From positions 4,071,655 to 4,135,654 of the forward strand of contig OX453274.1 in assembly GCA_949710005.1 (NCBI GenBank): a stretch of 64,000 nt of DNA, read 5' to 3'. A program made the position numbers and the translations under genes. This DNA comes from Ricordea florida. Lineage: Eukaryota > Cnidaria > Anthozoa > Corallimorpharia > Ricordeidae. The notes below the pieces were generated by a model. It worked only from the letters and a program-made list of their open reading frames with translations, had not been told where the DNA came from and did no database searches. Positions 1 through 10,569 of this stretch are shown here, piece after piece (positions within the stretch are counted from its first letter, which is position 1; every line of letters begins with the position of its first letter).

Positions 1-163
1 CCTGATGCCAAACAAGTTCTCACCAGATTAAAACCTTTTTGTATGTGCGGTCTTGCTTTCAAACCATACGCGCCATTTTTGGTGGAAAAGCAAACAGTTG
101 ACGAGCTGCTTTGCTTAAAAAGAAATTCAAACTCTCCCAGCCCCAACTGTACGACGTTACTCA

Positions 164-165
<2 letters not shown>
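1..165 (+). repeat. Left-edge copy of CALHM upstream module
   Basis: This stretch resembles 3655-3800, 6545-6690, 11935-12070 and 34510-34650, sharing a TTTGGTGGAA core followed by an AAAAGAAATTCAAAC-type segment. Those copies lie upstream of CALHM promoters, so this is probably the outermost remnant of the array's flanking unit. It is interrupted after about 165 by inserted material, and the module resumes near 690. No gene is seen here. Confidence 0.55.
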
Positions 166-203
<38 letters not shown>

Positions 204-350
204 ATGATAGTATCACTATTTCCGCGTAATAGTGGTATAACAGCAAAATTCGATGGTATAACAAGGTTACCATGCCAACCCTAAACACATTACCTTTTTG
301 CTTTTGTTTTCAACTGAAAATGGAGGAGATTCCCGGAAATCTCCGGTGAG

Positions 351-515
351 GAATGCAAAAAGCTCGCCGAAAAAGCAGTAAATAAAAATACAGTCAAAAC
401 TATTAAGACGTGGATGAATGTTTGGAAGTCGTGGATAGAACGAAACGGCCTCAACTCAGCGACGACATTGTCAGATACGAAGCGAAATTTCTCAGCTTCT
501 ATCATAAACAAATAA
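351..515 (+). pseudogene. Crypton/DUF3504-like recombinase N-terminal fragment
   Basis: One frame reads through 54 codons containing AVNKNTVKTIKTWMNVWKSW, which resembles the N-terminal helical (SAM-like) part of Crypton-type tyrosine recombinases and related KIAA1958-like proteins. Only this part remains: the frame is closed by a stop just upstream and ends where a palindromic MITE begins, and no catalytic domain follows. It is best read as a dead transposon fragment inserted into the array's flanking repeat. The family assignment rests on motif recognition alone. Confidence 0.45.
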
Positions 516-535
516 TAGCATGACCTGGACGTGGT

Positions 536-572
<37 letters not shown>

Positions 573-674
573 CCCCAAATACCACTCACCGCTTCGCGGT
601 TCGTGGTATTTTGGACAATTTTTGAAATATTACTCGCGATATTATTGCCAAATATAGCCACAAGTCATGCTATT
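514..674. mobile_element. Palindromic MITE
   Basis: The outer ends AATAGCATGAC and GTCATGCTATT are inverted copies, and the homology continues inward as GTGGTATTTGGCAATAATA against its imperfect complement. The 161-bp element has no coding capacity. It interrupts the recombinase fragment that ends at its left edge. Confidence 0.65.
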
Positions 675-812
675 ACCTTCACAAAAACATCTCACAAATA
701 AATCTTAACGAAGAAGCTTGGCGTAAAAATAAGTTACAAACTGTGATAACTCGAATAAAAGACGGGGATCCGGAGTTTAGCACTGACAAGTAGTAATCCA
801 AAACGTTTCATT

Positions 813-1235
813 TATTTTATCATTTATTTATTTCGTCACAACAATTAGCTATATTTAACAAAACGATTTACATCTATGACAGGAGGAAGAAACAGGGCAA
901 GCCCCAATTGACATCAACCCCCAACAATATGTTACAAAAACATAAAATATACGACACTAAAAAATAATACATAAAAAAAAGAAAGATGAGAAAGGAAAAC
1001 TTAAGGCGGCCGATACATACATAACTTATTTACATAATATTCGTTAATAAGTTTCTTGAATTGATGAATTGAGTTGATTGAGCTATTCTTAAGATGACTG
1101 GGGAGATTGTTCCAATTTTTAACAGTTATGGGAAAATAGGAGTTAGAAAAATATTCCTGGTGGTGGGAAGTGTTAAGACGGAAATTAGCTGGGTCGAAGT
1201 TACGTGTGAAATAAGAGGAATTTATAGGTTGTAGG
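813..1235 (-). mobile_element. 5'-truncated LINE, reverse transcriptase C-terminus and tail
   Basis: On the minus strand an open frame from about 1215 to the stop at 1001-1003 contains YFSNSYFPITVKNWNNLPSH. This is the 'FFPRTIRDWNxLP'-type C-terminal signature of non-LTR retrotransposon reverse transcriptases of the Jockey/CR1/L2 kind. The stop is followed by a 3' UTR and an AATAAA-rich simple tail near 813-835. The catalytic domains are absent, as expected for a 5'-truncated insertion. The frame is uninterrupted, so the copy is probably not very old. Confidence 0.72.
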
Positions 1236-2404
1236 ACGCATCAGATGCCATCAGTCCGCAGAGGGAAAGAGTTTTAATTTATCGTCCCTATAAATTAAAT
1301 AAACAAAGAAATTTGAAACTACTAAACAGCCAACAGTCTAGGATCGTGCGAGTCCTGAGCCTGGTCATTCTCAACCCCAGACCCTTCGCTTTCTTGACCG
1401 CGCCGTCCGTCATGCGCATGCGCCTGGTTAAATGAGGTGGAAAAATGCATGCGCATGTCTATGGACATAATTCTACATAGTGTACTTCATGTAACAGCAA
1501 AGTAAAACAAGTGTGTGCGTGACTTACAAGAAAAAGTCACTGGATCCCGACGAAACATATCTAATGGTAGCAAAAATGTCTTTCTAAGCAGACAGTTAAT
1601 AAACGGTATTAAAATCCGTGTCCTTGCGAACGCTCCGCGAAGTGGGTAAATTATTAACTCAAGCCATTTCTTGTTCTCGAGAAACTAAATGCCTTTATAA
1701 ACAGGCCTCTGTCTGAAACTCAAGTTGACAGACAATAGTCTGCATTTCTAGTATTGGACCTTCGTAGGACTCAAGGAGCAATCATGATGGTGACCTCAGG
1801 CTGAAAGCGATCGTGACGCTCGACATACAAATACGATCGACATAAAAACACTAAAAAGAACGAAGCCAACATCCAGCAATCTTTACCGAACAACCTTGGT
1901 CAATACAGGATTTATTTTATGGCCGTTTAGTTTTGTTTTGCGGAACAAACCCTACGCCCCTTTTCTCATTAGATAGTTTAAGTTGAAATTGACCAATTAG
2001 TGTTAGAAATTGTAGACGATCATTATGTAGATTGTCGCGCCCGTGATAGAAGTCACGGTTTCCCTCAGGTAGAAAGCGAGTTAGTCTCCTCCGCAGCCGG
2101 GAAGGGGGGGGGGGAGCGTTGCGTCACGATCCTAATAACGGCTGCGGAGAAGACTAAAAGCGAGTCGGCTAAATTCTTTAACACCGGCCCTTGGGTCTAT
2201 CTTGCTCGCTCGGGATTTCCTTTTTGGTCCCGCAAAATAAAACAAAATGGGCATACAAATAATTCATCATTGACCAAGCTTGTTCTGTCAAGATTATTAA
2301 ATGTTCGGGTTTCGTTCTTTTTTGCATTTGTACGTCGATCGCATTTGTACAGAAGCAACAAAGGATCATGGACTTTCATCCCAAATCGGGAAGTTTGTTT
2401 TTTT

Positions 2405-2540
2405 GAAAATGAAAGTTGAAGTTGTGAGAATGGGAGTTTGGTTTTGCAATTTCGCCCCAACTTCCATTTTCACAACTTCAATTTCCATTTTCATAACTTC
2501 AATTTCCATTTTCAAAAAACCAAACTTCCATTTAGGTTGA
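2405..2540. repeat. Imperfect fold-back sequence
   Basis: GAAAATGAAAGTTGAAGTTGTGA near 2405 pairs with the later TCACAACTTCAATTTCCATTTTC, and that second arm is partly reiterated. GAGTTTGGTTTTG likewise pairs with AAAAACCAAACTTCC. It looks like a small decayed inverted-repeat element; no coding content is supported. Confidence 0.45.
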
Positions 2541-2639
2541 AAGTCCGTGTCCCTTTGAAGATTCCGTATCTTTGTATGTCGATCATCATGTTCGTTGTGC
2601 AGATTGTCACGTGAGAGAAATCATCGTTTTCCCAGTCTT

Positions 2640-2745
2640 GGTGTGCACGATATCATGCACGATATAATAATGTTATCATTTGCAGTATCGCTCACAGTCA
2701 GAAATTCGGAGGGAATCTTATTCTTTAATTCCAGAATTCAAGAAT
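2640..2745 (+). promoter_or_regulatory. Orphan copy of CALHM promoter/5' exon
   Basis: The sequence matches the noncoding 5' exon module found before each CALHM gene (GCACGATATAATAATGTTATC, then GCAGTATC, CGGAGGGAATC and TTCCAGAATTCAAGA). At the splice-donor position it reads TTTGGTTTTAAAC instead of the conserved TTTG|GTAAGTTAG, so the donor is lost. The following 2.8-3.5 kb matches the start of the 5' introns, but no CALHM coding exon follows before the next promoter copy. It is a relic of a lost or incomplete array unit. Confidence 0.6.
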
Positions 2746-2827
2746 TTGGTTTTAAACAAAACACAAAACTAGTTTACATGATCATGGAATATTAATTGAA
2801 ATCTGATTTCAATGACTCTTGGCAGAG

Positions 2828-3027
2828 GGTCTCAATGGGGTTAACCGTTAGCAGTACAAAAACGGGCAAAAAGTTGTTAGACGTAAATATTGAAAAAATT
2901 TAGCCGTTAGCCGTAAAAAAATATTAACCATTAGCCGTAAAAACAGTCAAAAATATTAACCGTTAGAAGGAGGCCATTACCACTGTCATATTAAATTAGC
3001 CGTAAAAGTCATCACCCCATTGAGACC
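2828..3027. mobile_element. 200-bp MITE with 14-bp perfect TIRs
   Basis: GGTCTCAATGGGGT at the left end is exactly complementary to ACCCCATTGAGACC at the right end. The interior has repeated TTAGCCGTTAGCCGTAAAAA-like blocks and no coding content. The paralogous promoter introns at 13130 and 35730 lack it and read straight through the equivalent position. Confidence 0.75.
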
Positions 3028-3629
3028 TTCTAGGCAAGGGGCCATTCAATTCACCTTTCTTCGCTATTAAACTTACAATAATCCACGAAGAACGTAAATA
3101 GAGATTCATCCGTTGAAAACTTCAATTTTGTCTTAAAAGGAAACTTTTTTTATCAACTTTTTATTCCTTTATATTCCTTTTTTATCAACTGAAAGGAAAT
3201 TTGTTCAGATTTCCTGCGAGTTCCCCGACAATATATAAACTTGACAAACATCTGGCCGTGTTAATTTCAAGACTTTACATTTGCCGTCATTATTAATGAC
3301 TATTTTTTGGTTAAAATCACCGGAATCACTCATATCTATAAAAAAAAGCACCAAGACAAATGAACAGTTTTGTCGCATGAAGTCCTCCCAGCAAAAATAC
3401 ATTGGATTTGCCTTGCTCAAAGAAACAAACATCTCTTCTTAGCTTGTCCGTGATTCGGTCACTACGAAAAATTTCATGATGCGAAGGTAAATTGAAAATC
3501 TGGAACATGAGTAAATTGCTGACGCTTGGGGATGTAAAGAAAAATTAAGTCACAAGCATAATAGAAACGCGACCCGCACAAACTGTTTTTGTCGTCTTTT
3601 AGAAAATCCAGCTAAGTTACGCACAGTGC

Positions 3630-4071
3630 CCTGTGTTTGCCAAATTAAAAATTTATTGCATGTACTGTCTTTCTTTCAATCTATATGCGCCCTTTTTGGT
3701 GGAATAGCAACCAGCTGGTGATGAGCGGCTTTGTTTTAAAAGAAATTCAAACTCTTCCAGCCCCAATTTGCCCGACGTTACTTAATAAATCTCTCAAATG
3801 AATCCCAGTTTGCCTAAAAAAAAGTTACGAAGTGCGTTACTCGAGCACAAGACGGAACTTTAGCACTGACAACTGAGTATTTCAAGACAGTGAATAAACT
3901 GTACTAAAATCCGTGCCCTTCCGAACGTTCCGCGAAGTGGGTCATTGTCAAGCCATTTGTAGTTCCCGGAACTAAATTCCTATGCAAATAGTCCTCTGTC
4001 TGAAACTCAAGGCGACAATCATTCCAAGTATCGGACCTTTAAAATAGGAATCAACGAGCGATAGTGACCAA
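3630..4071 (+). repeat. CALHM upstream module, second copy
   Basis: This is another copy of the module also seen at 1600-1830, 6540-6790, 11935-12240, 14400-14640, 34510-34820 and 37140-37370. A shared landmark is CCGTGCCCTTCCGAACG, followed by AATCAACGAGCGATAGTGACC. It lies directly before the inserted TIR element that splits the unit and belongs to the 5' flank of gene A. No gene is seen in it. Confidence 0.6.
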
Positions 4072-4077
4072 AAGGTC

Positions 4078-5663
4078 TGTTGAAGGCCTAAATGTAATAA
4101 CTGTCCTAAATGTAATAAAGTCCTAAATGTAATAACGTTTGGTCCTAAATGTAATAAGCCTCCAATGCAATCGTTTAACTGCGCTAGTGCACTGTTATAG
4201 CAGACATCCACATTGAGATGACACATTGACATCCACATTGAGTGACAGCTGTTGCACCAAAGAATCCTCTGACTAATATTCATGGCATATTGCGGGCTCG
4301 CTGATATTAATTAGCCTCTTTTTATATGCTCAAGACGTAGGTTGAGAAGCATTTGCTACAAAACCTTATACTGTACTGATGTGCTTTTGGGATCAAATTG
4401 ACAGACGCAAAAACAATGAGAATTCTGACCAAGAGCTCTCTTTATATCATTGGCTCAGACTCTTAAGTGAAACAGATTTTGACGATATACTTGTGTGATC
4501 AGTGCTGAAGTTAACACTTTATGAACCGAGTTACAAGAAAAAGGTAGTCCACTGACCTATACGTCTGACAAATTCCGGGCTCGGAAGTCCATTTTTTGTA
4601 CTTGCCTCGTAGGGGTCTGCATGAAATATATTCCTATGCGTCAGTTATTGACCAAGCGTGAGGTCAAATGGCTCGATATTGTCCGAGTTTTTTTTTTTTT
4701 TTTGCGTTTTTAGGGACTGAGACGAAGTCTCGGTCCAAAAAAAAGTAGAAAAAAAACGAGGCAAATATCCAGTCATGTTGACCGTACAAGCTTGGTCAAG
4801 AGAGTTTATATTCTCTTGGCTTAAACATTAAAGGATTCAGCAAAAGATATAGCAAAGATATAGCAAAAGATTTCGCTTTGATAAGAATCAAGAATGACTT
4901 GTTTATTTCGAGAGCCGAGAGTGAAAACCAACTGTTCAGTTGTAGCACAATAAACCCAAGAAGGTCGTTTAATTTTTTCTATGCATATGCCGACATTGTC
5001 CGAAATTTACGAACTTTGTGAGTTTTCTTGCGCGGTATCAATACGGGGAATCTCGAACGGGCGAGGGAATCATCTTGCCCGCTCAGGTATCCAATAAGAA
5101 CACAGAATCCACTTCATTTTGCCCGCGCGCGCTGCTAGCTATATGATAAAGTGACTTACACAGCTAGATTTCTACTGACCAATCATATCTTATCACACAA
5201 GTCAGGAGCCCTTCACCTGCACAAGTATAATGTTATCCAATTTATTGTACCTTAGAGTCTGAGCCAGTGATATATGAACAGGGTTTTGGTCAGCGTACTC
5301 ATTGTTTTGCCAGCTGTCATTTGATGCCGTTTTTTCATCAGTATGACGGTTTGCGACCAATGCTTCTCGACTTATGTCTAGCAAATAAAAAGACGCTGAT
5401 CGATATCAGTGAGCCCGTAATGTGACATGCACACTGGTCAGCAACTTTTTGGTGCAACAGCTGTCACTTCAACATCTCAGCTCAATGTGGATGTCCGCCA
5501 TAACAACAATGCACTGAAGGAGTTAAACGATTGCATTGAAGGCTTATTACATTTAGGACTAAATGTTATTACATTTAGGACTTTATTACATTTAGGACCA
5601 AATGTTACTGACATTTAGGACTTTATTACATTTAGGACAGTTATTACATTTAGGCCTTCAACA
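4078..5663. mobile_element. Non-autonomous DNA transposon with about 230-bp inverted termini
   Basis: The ends TGTTGAAGGCCTAAATGTAA and its complement TTACATTTAGGCCTTCAACA bound a 1586-bp insertion flanked by the direct repeat AAGGTC (4072-4077 and 5664-5669). The inverted termini run about 230-260 bp inward and begin with a tandem CCTAAATGTAATAA motif. The left and right flanks join into a sequence found uninterrupted at other array copies such as 14580-14620. The interior has no open frame resembling a transposase. Family is not assigned; a 6-bp duplication with TG...CA ends fits several superfamilies. Confidence 0.8.
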
Positions 5664-5929
5664 AAGGTCATGTTAGGTAGAAAGCGAGCGTGACGATCGA
5701 CACACAAATACGATCGACGTAACAATACAAGAAAGAACGAGACCTGAACATGCATACATTCATACATACATAGACTTTATTTATACAAGGTAAAAACATC
5801 AGCATAATAAAATAAACTGGTTTACATGTTTGCAATCTTGATCGAACAAGCTTGGTTAATGATGAATTTACTGTATGGCTATTTTGTTTTATTTTGCGGG
5901 ACAGAGCAGAAAATACCGAGCGTGCCGAG

Positions 5930-6083
5930 TCACTTTTTTTGTTTCGTGAGAGAAGTCACGGTTTCCCTCTTGGTTTGCACGGATCGAGCACGATATAATA
6001 AAGTTATCATTTGCAGTATCACAGTATTACAGCCAGACGTCCGGAGGGAATCTTGCTCCTCAATTCCTGAATTCAAGAGTTTG
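5930..6083 (+). promoter_or_regulatory. Promoter and noncoding exon 1 of CALHM gene A
   Basis: A TATA-like GATATAATAAAG (about 5992-6003) is followed about 30 nt later by the conserved GCAGTATCAC...CGGAGGGAATC...GAATTCAAGAGTTTG block, ending in the donor GTAAGTTAG at 6084. The same block with an intact donor precedes each of the other four CALHM genes. The matching acceptor is proposed at AAACACAG|ATATAATAAAACATG (AG ends 8760), giving a 2677-bp 5' UTR intron. Conservation in all five units supports the model; no transcript evidence is available. Confidence 0.55.
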
Positions 6084-6954
6084 GTAAGTTAGTTTAACTT
6101 TTGAAATTATGGTTTAAACTAAACTGGTTTATTATAGTGGAACTGATTTAATTTTTGTTAAAGGAAACTTTATGCCTCTCTTATCAACTGAAAGGACCTT
6201 TGTTCAGATTTCCTCTGAGTTCCCCGACAAAAGATATAAACTTTTCAAACATCTGATCCGCGTTAAAATCAAGAGCTAATATTTGTTGTCATTCTGATAA
6301 GCCGCTGTTTTTTTTTTTGGATTGAAGTCATCGGAACGACTATACGTGTCCGCGTTTTCTGTCACCACGAAAAAATTTCGTGATACGAAAGTAAATTTAC
6401 AATCTGGAAAATAAATTGCCAATCCTTGGAGATTTAAAGAAAGCAAGCATATTAGAAACCGTTTTCGTCGTATTTTAGAGGATCCAAATAAGTCTTCTGT
6501 CTGTAGCCTTTTCACGCTCTGTGTTGTGTTTGTCAAATTAAAGCTTTATTGTATGTGCTGTCTTGCTCTCAAATTATATATATGCCCGCCCTCTCTGGTG
6601 GAATAGGAACCAGCTGGTCGGCGGCTTTGCTAAAAAAGAAATTCAAACTCTCCCAGCGCCAATTTGCACGAAGTTATAACTCAATAAATACATCTCACAA
6701 ATTAAACCCAGTTTGCGTCACAATAAGTTACAAATTGCATTACTTGAGTAAAAGAAGGAACGTTTAGCACCGACAAGTAATTCAAAAAGTCTGGAGAATC
6801 AGATGCCTTCTCCGCAGTGGAAAGAGTGAATATTTCACGAACTTTTTCGTTCCTGTAAATCAAATAAACATAAAAATTATTTCTTATTAGTAACTTGAAA
6901 ACTAATAAACATACTTTGACGTCACAAAACTGATTTTCGACATTCCAAGCCTAA

Positions 6955-7252
6955 GGGACGGACCATTAGAAAAGTAATGGGGGGGGGGGGAGGGGGGTGT
7001 GGAAAAAACCCAAAAAAAAATTAATGCAAGGCAAAGTGCCAAAAAAAAATTCATGCAAAGAAGAAGGTAAAAAAAAAATTCATGCAGAAGGAAGGTCCAA
7101 TTGTGAATTTTTCACACGTAGTAAAAAGAATTCGTGCAGAGAGGTTCACCTGAAAAAAATAAAATTCCTGCAAAAGCAGTGAGCGAAAAAAAAAATTCGT
7201 GCAAGCTGAAAATTCCCCACCCCCCCCCATCACTTTTCTAATGGTCCGTCCC
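6955..7252. mobile_element. PIF/Harbinger-like MITE with TAA duplication
   Basis: The ends GGGACGGACCATTAGAAAAG and its complement CTTTTCTAATGGTCCGTCCC are perfect, and TAA (6952-6954 and 7253-7255) flanks the 298-bp element. A three-base TWA duplication with GGG-starting termini is characteristic of PIF/Harbinger MITEs. Short open frames inside it are lysine-rich translations of AAAAATTCATGCAAA-like repeats and are not genes. It lies in the 5' UTR intron of gene A. Confidence 0.78.
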
Positions 7253-8243
7253 TAAAAGACAAAATTGCCCAACCCACCCCTCCCCCTCAGAAATAAAATG
7301 CTCCATCCCTTATGTTAGCAAAAATGTTTTTCTAAGCAAACAGTTATACTGAACTAAAATCCGTGCCCTTCCGAACGTTATAAAGACGACCCGAAGAAAC
7401 TCTTCTTCCTGTAGTTTTGTCATGATCACGTACCGCCTTGCGTAACAGTTGAATTTGAATCAGAGGTGAGAGGTCATTGAAATAAAGTTAGTCTATGAAA
7501 GAAAAAACAAACTGCAGGCGAAAATAAATGAAAGCACAAGGGAGGATAAATAGCCGACACTACGTCAATGCAAAATTTGAAAGATTGAAGCTCACGTAAA
7601 AGACGCGATTAAAAGAGTCAGTTGTTTCTCGATCTTTCTCGTCTCCAGAACGGCTTAAGACGCGATAGACATAAAACGACAACAAAATTCGAGGGTGATA
7701 CACCTTATGATGCGACTGATGACGCCACGACACCCAGCCGTGCAAAGAAAAAAAATTACATGTTTGATTAAGGCTACCCATGTGGGCTGAGACTCACGAG
7801 AGTGCCCCGCTAATTTCGAGGCTGCGCGACAAGAACACGCGTGGAGCGATGAGAATCTTGCTCGCGTTGTTGCCAAGTGTGACTTTCAAAATGACCTCAG
7901 CGCCTGGTAAAATGGATAGAGTTGCCCGATGCAAGAAGGGAATATTCCACATTTGTCAAGAATGTGACTTGTTGTGTAATCGTATGTTTGATTGGACGAG
8001 AGAATAGCACATGTTTTCTTAAAAATAACCATGAGATCAGGATAAACTTACTGAAGTACCGCTTACGTAACTAGTTACTTATGTAAAAGTTTCTTACAAT
8101 ATGAGGAATATCTCACTGAAGTTTACTGAAGATATCAGCTATTGTTTTTGTCATACTAAAGCATTAAATCTCGATCTCTGCTCAGGTCAACTTAATTGAC
8201 AAGAAAGCACAGTGAAATTGTAAGTGCTGTGTTCTTATTTCAA

Positions 8244-8375
8244 TTGATAATATACATGCAAAAATATCAACGCGCGCTGATTGGTTGAGAGCAAGTCAAT
8301 TAATCCCAAACAGTGCAGAAAGTTGAAATTGAGGGAAGAAATTTGAATTTGAATTTTTGCATGTATATTATTAAC
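8244..8375. repeat. Fold-back MITE in gene A intron
   Basis: TTGATAATATACATGCAAAAA at the left is inverted as TTTTTGCATGTATATTATTAA at the right, with about 90 bp between. It has no coding content. It is absent from the equivalent introns of genes C and E. Confidence 0.6.
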
Positions 8376-8593
8376 AAGTAATCAAATGATTTTGAGTGCA
8401 ATTTTGTACAAACATGCACTTATAAATCTTGCAAAAAGTAGACAACAAATTGCACTTGCCCCACTGGCTCGTACATTTTTTATTACATCTCTCAGTACGT
8501 ACGTTGTGATTGGTCAATTTAGCGGGCCGTACTTCACTGTACAGCCCGTTAGATTCAAAAGTTTGTTTTGAGATATAATAAATATTCTATATT

Positions 8594-8637
<44 letters not shown>

Positions 8638-8676
8638 TTTTTCCGCTCGGATTTATGGCCCCCGCTCTTCAGGCTC

Positions 8677-8710
8677 AGTGATTCTCGGTGAATATTCACC
8701 GAGAATCACT
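8677..8710. repeat. Perfect 34-bp palindrome
   Basis: AGTGATTCTCGGTGAA is followed by TA-spaced complement TTCACCGAGAATCACT. The same core, with one or two changes, recurs inside the MITE at 53130-53421, so this is a fragment of that family. It sits about 60 bp before the coding exon of gene A and replaces the sequence found upstream of C and E. Confidence 0.7.
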
Positions 8711-8772
8711 TGGCCTTCGGCGAATAATTGTTAAATATTATTTTGTTTGATTAAACACAGATATAATAAAAC

Positions 8773-10513
8773 ATGGCTACTGAAGGTGACCAGCCACGAC
8801 ATGCCAGTCAGCCCAGCGGGGACGAAGCGACTGCAACTGAAACGACAAGTGACAAGAAAGGAAACATTTTCAGTCGGTTTCTAAAAGCTTTTGGAGAGAA
8901 AGCAAAACGACCCCTTGGTTTGCTAGCTGACAACCCAGTAACCCTGAAGAATCTGATCCTTTCTGCAGTGACAGTTGGACTGGAGATTCTTCTCAATAAA
9001 GAGTTCTTCAACTGTCCACTTCAGGGGTACAAAAACTATGGATGGGTGTTCATATTTGCTCCAACTCCGATCATGTTTTGTGCCAATGTGCTTATTATAG
9101 GACAAATGTGGGAACTCTCCTCCAGGTGTATTTTCAACAGGTACCGAAGATGGGGCGACGTATTTGCCCGACTTATCCCGAACATTTTTAAGGCCATGGT
9201 TGGCCCAGGGGTGTGGCTAGTTGCCACATTTGCCGATGGGGATTACTACGTGTGTGCCACAGTAGGCCCAGATGCAGTTAAGAGGAATCTTACTGATGAT
9301 GACGAAATTAAGGAGTTGGAAGAGAAAATCGATGCCGCGAAAAGCTCTTCACACTTGTGGGGATGGTTAACGTTTGTCATTTTGGTTGTTGGTTGTACTG
9401 TTATTATTGTGATGAAAAACTGTTTACTAAAAGACAAGGTGCTCTTGGAAAGTAAGCAGGCAGCCGCAATACATCACAACAGTAAAGACTAACAAGTATA
9501 TAGTTTATTCTGAAATATTTTTAGACTCCTGAAGTCAGAGAGGCTAGGGTTCCAAAACACAACCAACATTTCTTGATAGACTCTTGAGTTGGGCGCACGT
9601 GGTATTCTGCATCAACGTTCTTCTCGGCCTCTTCTTTTCCACTTGTGCTTGTGTTCCTAAGTTCTTAGTCTTGTGACACAACGAAGAATGTTGAACCAAT
9701 ATTTCACATGATACTGTTTAATAAATAAATATACCATGTATGTACCGGTACCACGTTTGTATTATTTTGTCTGTGCCCTCTGACTAACAACATGGTGTGG
9801 TACCCAACTATCAAAAACGAGAACGACCACTGAGCAACAATTGCACCGAGTAACTAAGCCAGGTGCGTTGGGTCTTTAAATTTACTATATATCATAGTCT
9901 AAACACCTTGAATCATTACATGCGAAGAAATTAATGATTCTTTTCTGTTGCACATATCCTTTCTAGAGCAGTTTAAAGATGTGGCTGAAATTCTTGTTAT
10001 CTTTCAGATGCCTACGACTTTGAGCGTCGAGAAGCTATCCAAGCTCTGAAGACTTTCGAGAAAAAAATTCGGGGCTTAAAGGGAAAAAATGGAGACACTG
10101 ATAACACACCACCCAGTGATAGAGATGAGGCTACAAAAGAAACAGGTGATGAAGAGGGAGAAGAAGTAGTTGTGATTCTTGGAAACGATGAGAAAGTGAC
10201 GATCTGGAGCAATGGCATTCCTGAACGCGCTGGCAAAAAAGAGGTGGAAAAGATCTTTAAGACGTGGCCTAAAGACTATCTTAAAGCTCACGAGAAGTTC
10301 GCAGCAAAATATCCCAGAGCAGCAAGTGGAAACCCACGAGAACCTTGGCGATCATACTATGAACCTCAAGAAACCCAACCATCTGCCACGCCCTCTGGGA
10401 GGGGTGCACCGAGTCCCTCCCCTCATGGTAGTGTTTCCATACAAATGGTGGCCACGGGAACAACCGATCATACTGATCCCCATGCCCATGAGGGTGAAGC
10501 CCTGTTGTCATGA
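8773..10513 (+). CDS. CALHM-family channel, gene A (two coding exons)
   Basis: The predicted 394-residue protein belongs to the calcium homeostasis modulator family of large-pore ATP and ion channels of the plasma membrane. Coding exons are 8773-9451 and 10008-10513, joined phase 1 (GAAA|GTAAGCAG donor, CTTTCAG acceptor), the junction codon becoming N in LLENAYDF. Visible features: TM1 about 57-75, FFNCPLQGY with Cys81, TM2 about 91-110 starting YGWVFIFAP, TM3 about 136-153 with GPGVWLVATFADGDYYVC (Cys161), a glycosylation site NLT at 172, TM4 about 195-214, then a 170-residue acidic cytoplasmic tail. The family's usual CPC is CPL here. The ATG follows the conserved ATAATAAAAC leader shared by all paralogs. 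AATAAA at 10564 ends the transcript. Without splicing the frame closes after 239 residues, with polyadenylation signals nearby. Family recognition is firm; the precise subtype and gating are unknown. Confidence 0.9.
9720..9729 (+). promoter_or_regulatory. Intronic polyadenylation signal of gene A
   Basis: AATAAATAAA lies inside the coding intron of gene A, about 230 nt after an in-frame stop (TAA at 9490-9492) reached by reading through the donor. Use of this signal would give a 239-residue short isoform with 12 replacement residues. The signal is conserved in C (22741) but degraded in E. Confidence 0.45.
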
Positions 10514-10563
10514 AGGAGTGTGTATTTGACAGTTATGGCACCAGTTTTCATTGTTTGGTTGAG

Positions 10564-10569
10564 AATAAA
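10564..10569 (+). terminator. Polyadenylation signal of gene A
   Basis: AATAAA occurs about 50 nt after the stop codon, within GAGAATAAATGATTGATACC. The same context follows C (23585-23590) and E (46062-46067). Confidence 0.7.

Noticed and set aside
3972..4283. 103-codon minus frame similar to a plus frame at 5427-5618 (LNVDV, NDCI, GLLHLG)
   Set aside because: The resemblance arises because the two intervals are the inverted termini of one transposon.
6997..7233. Lysine-rich and phenylalanine-rich short frames
   Set aside because: They lie wholly inside the Harbinger-like MITE and come from its A-rich internal repeats.
10172..10513. Stand-alone 113-codon gene
   Set aside because: It is the second coding exon of gene A, as shown by an in-phase acceptor at 10008 and the same structure in C and E.
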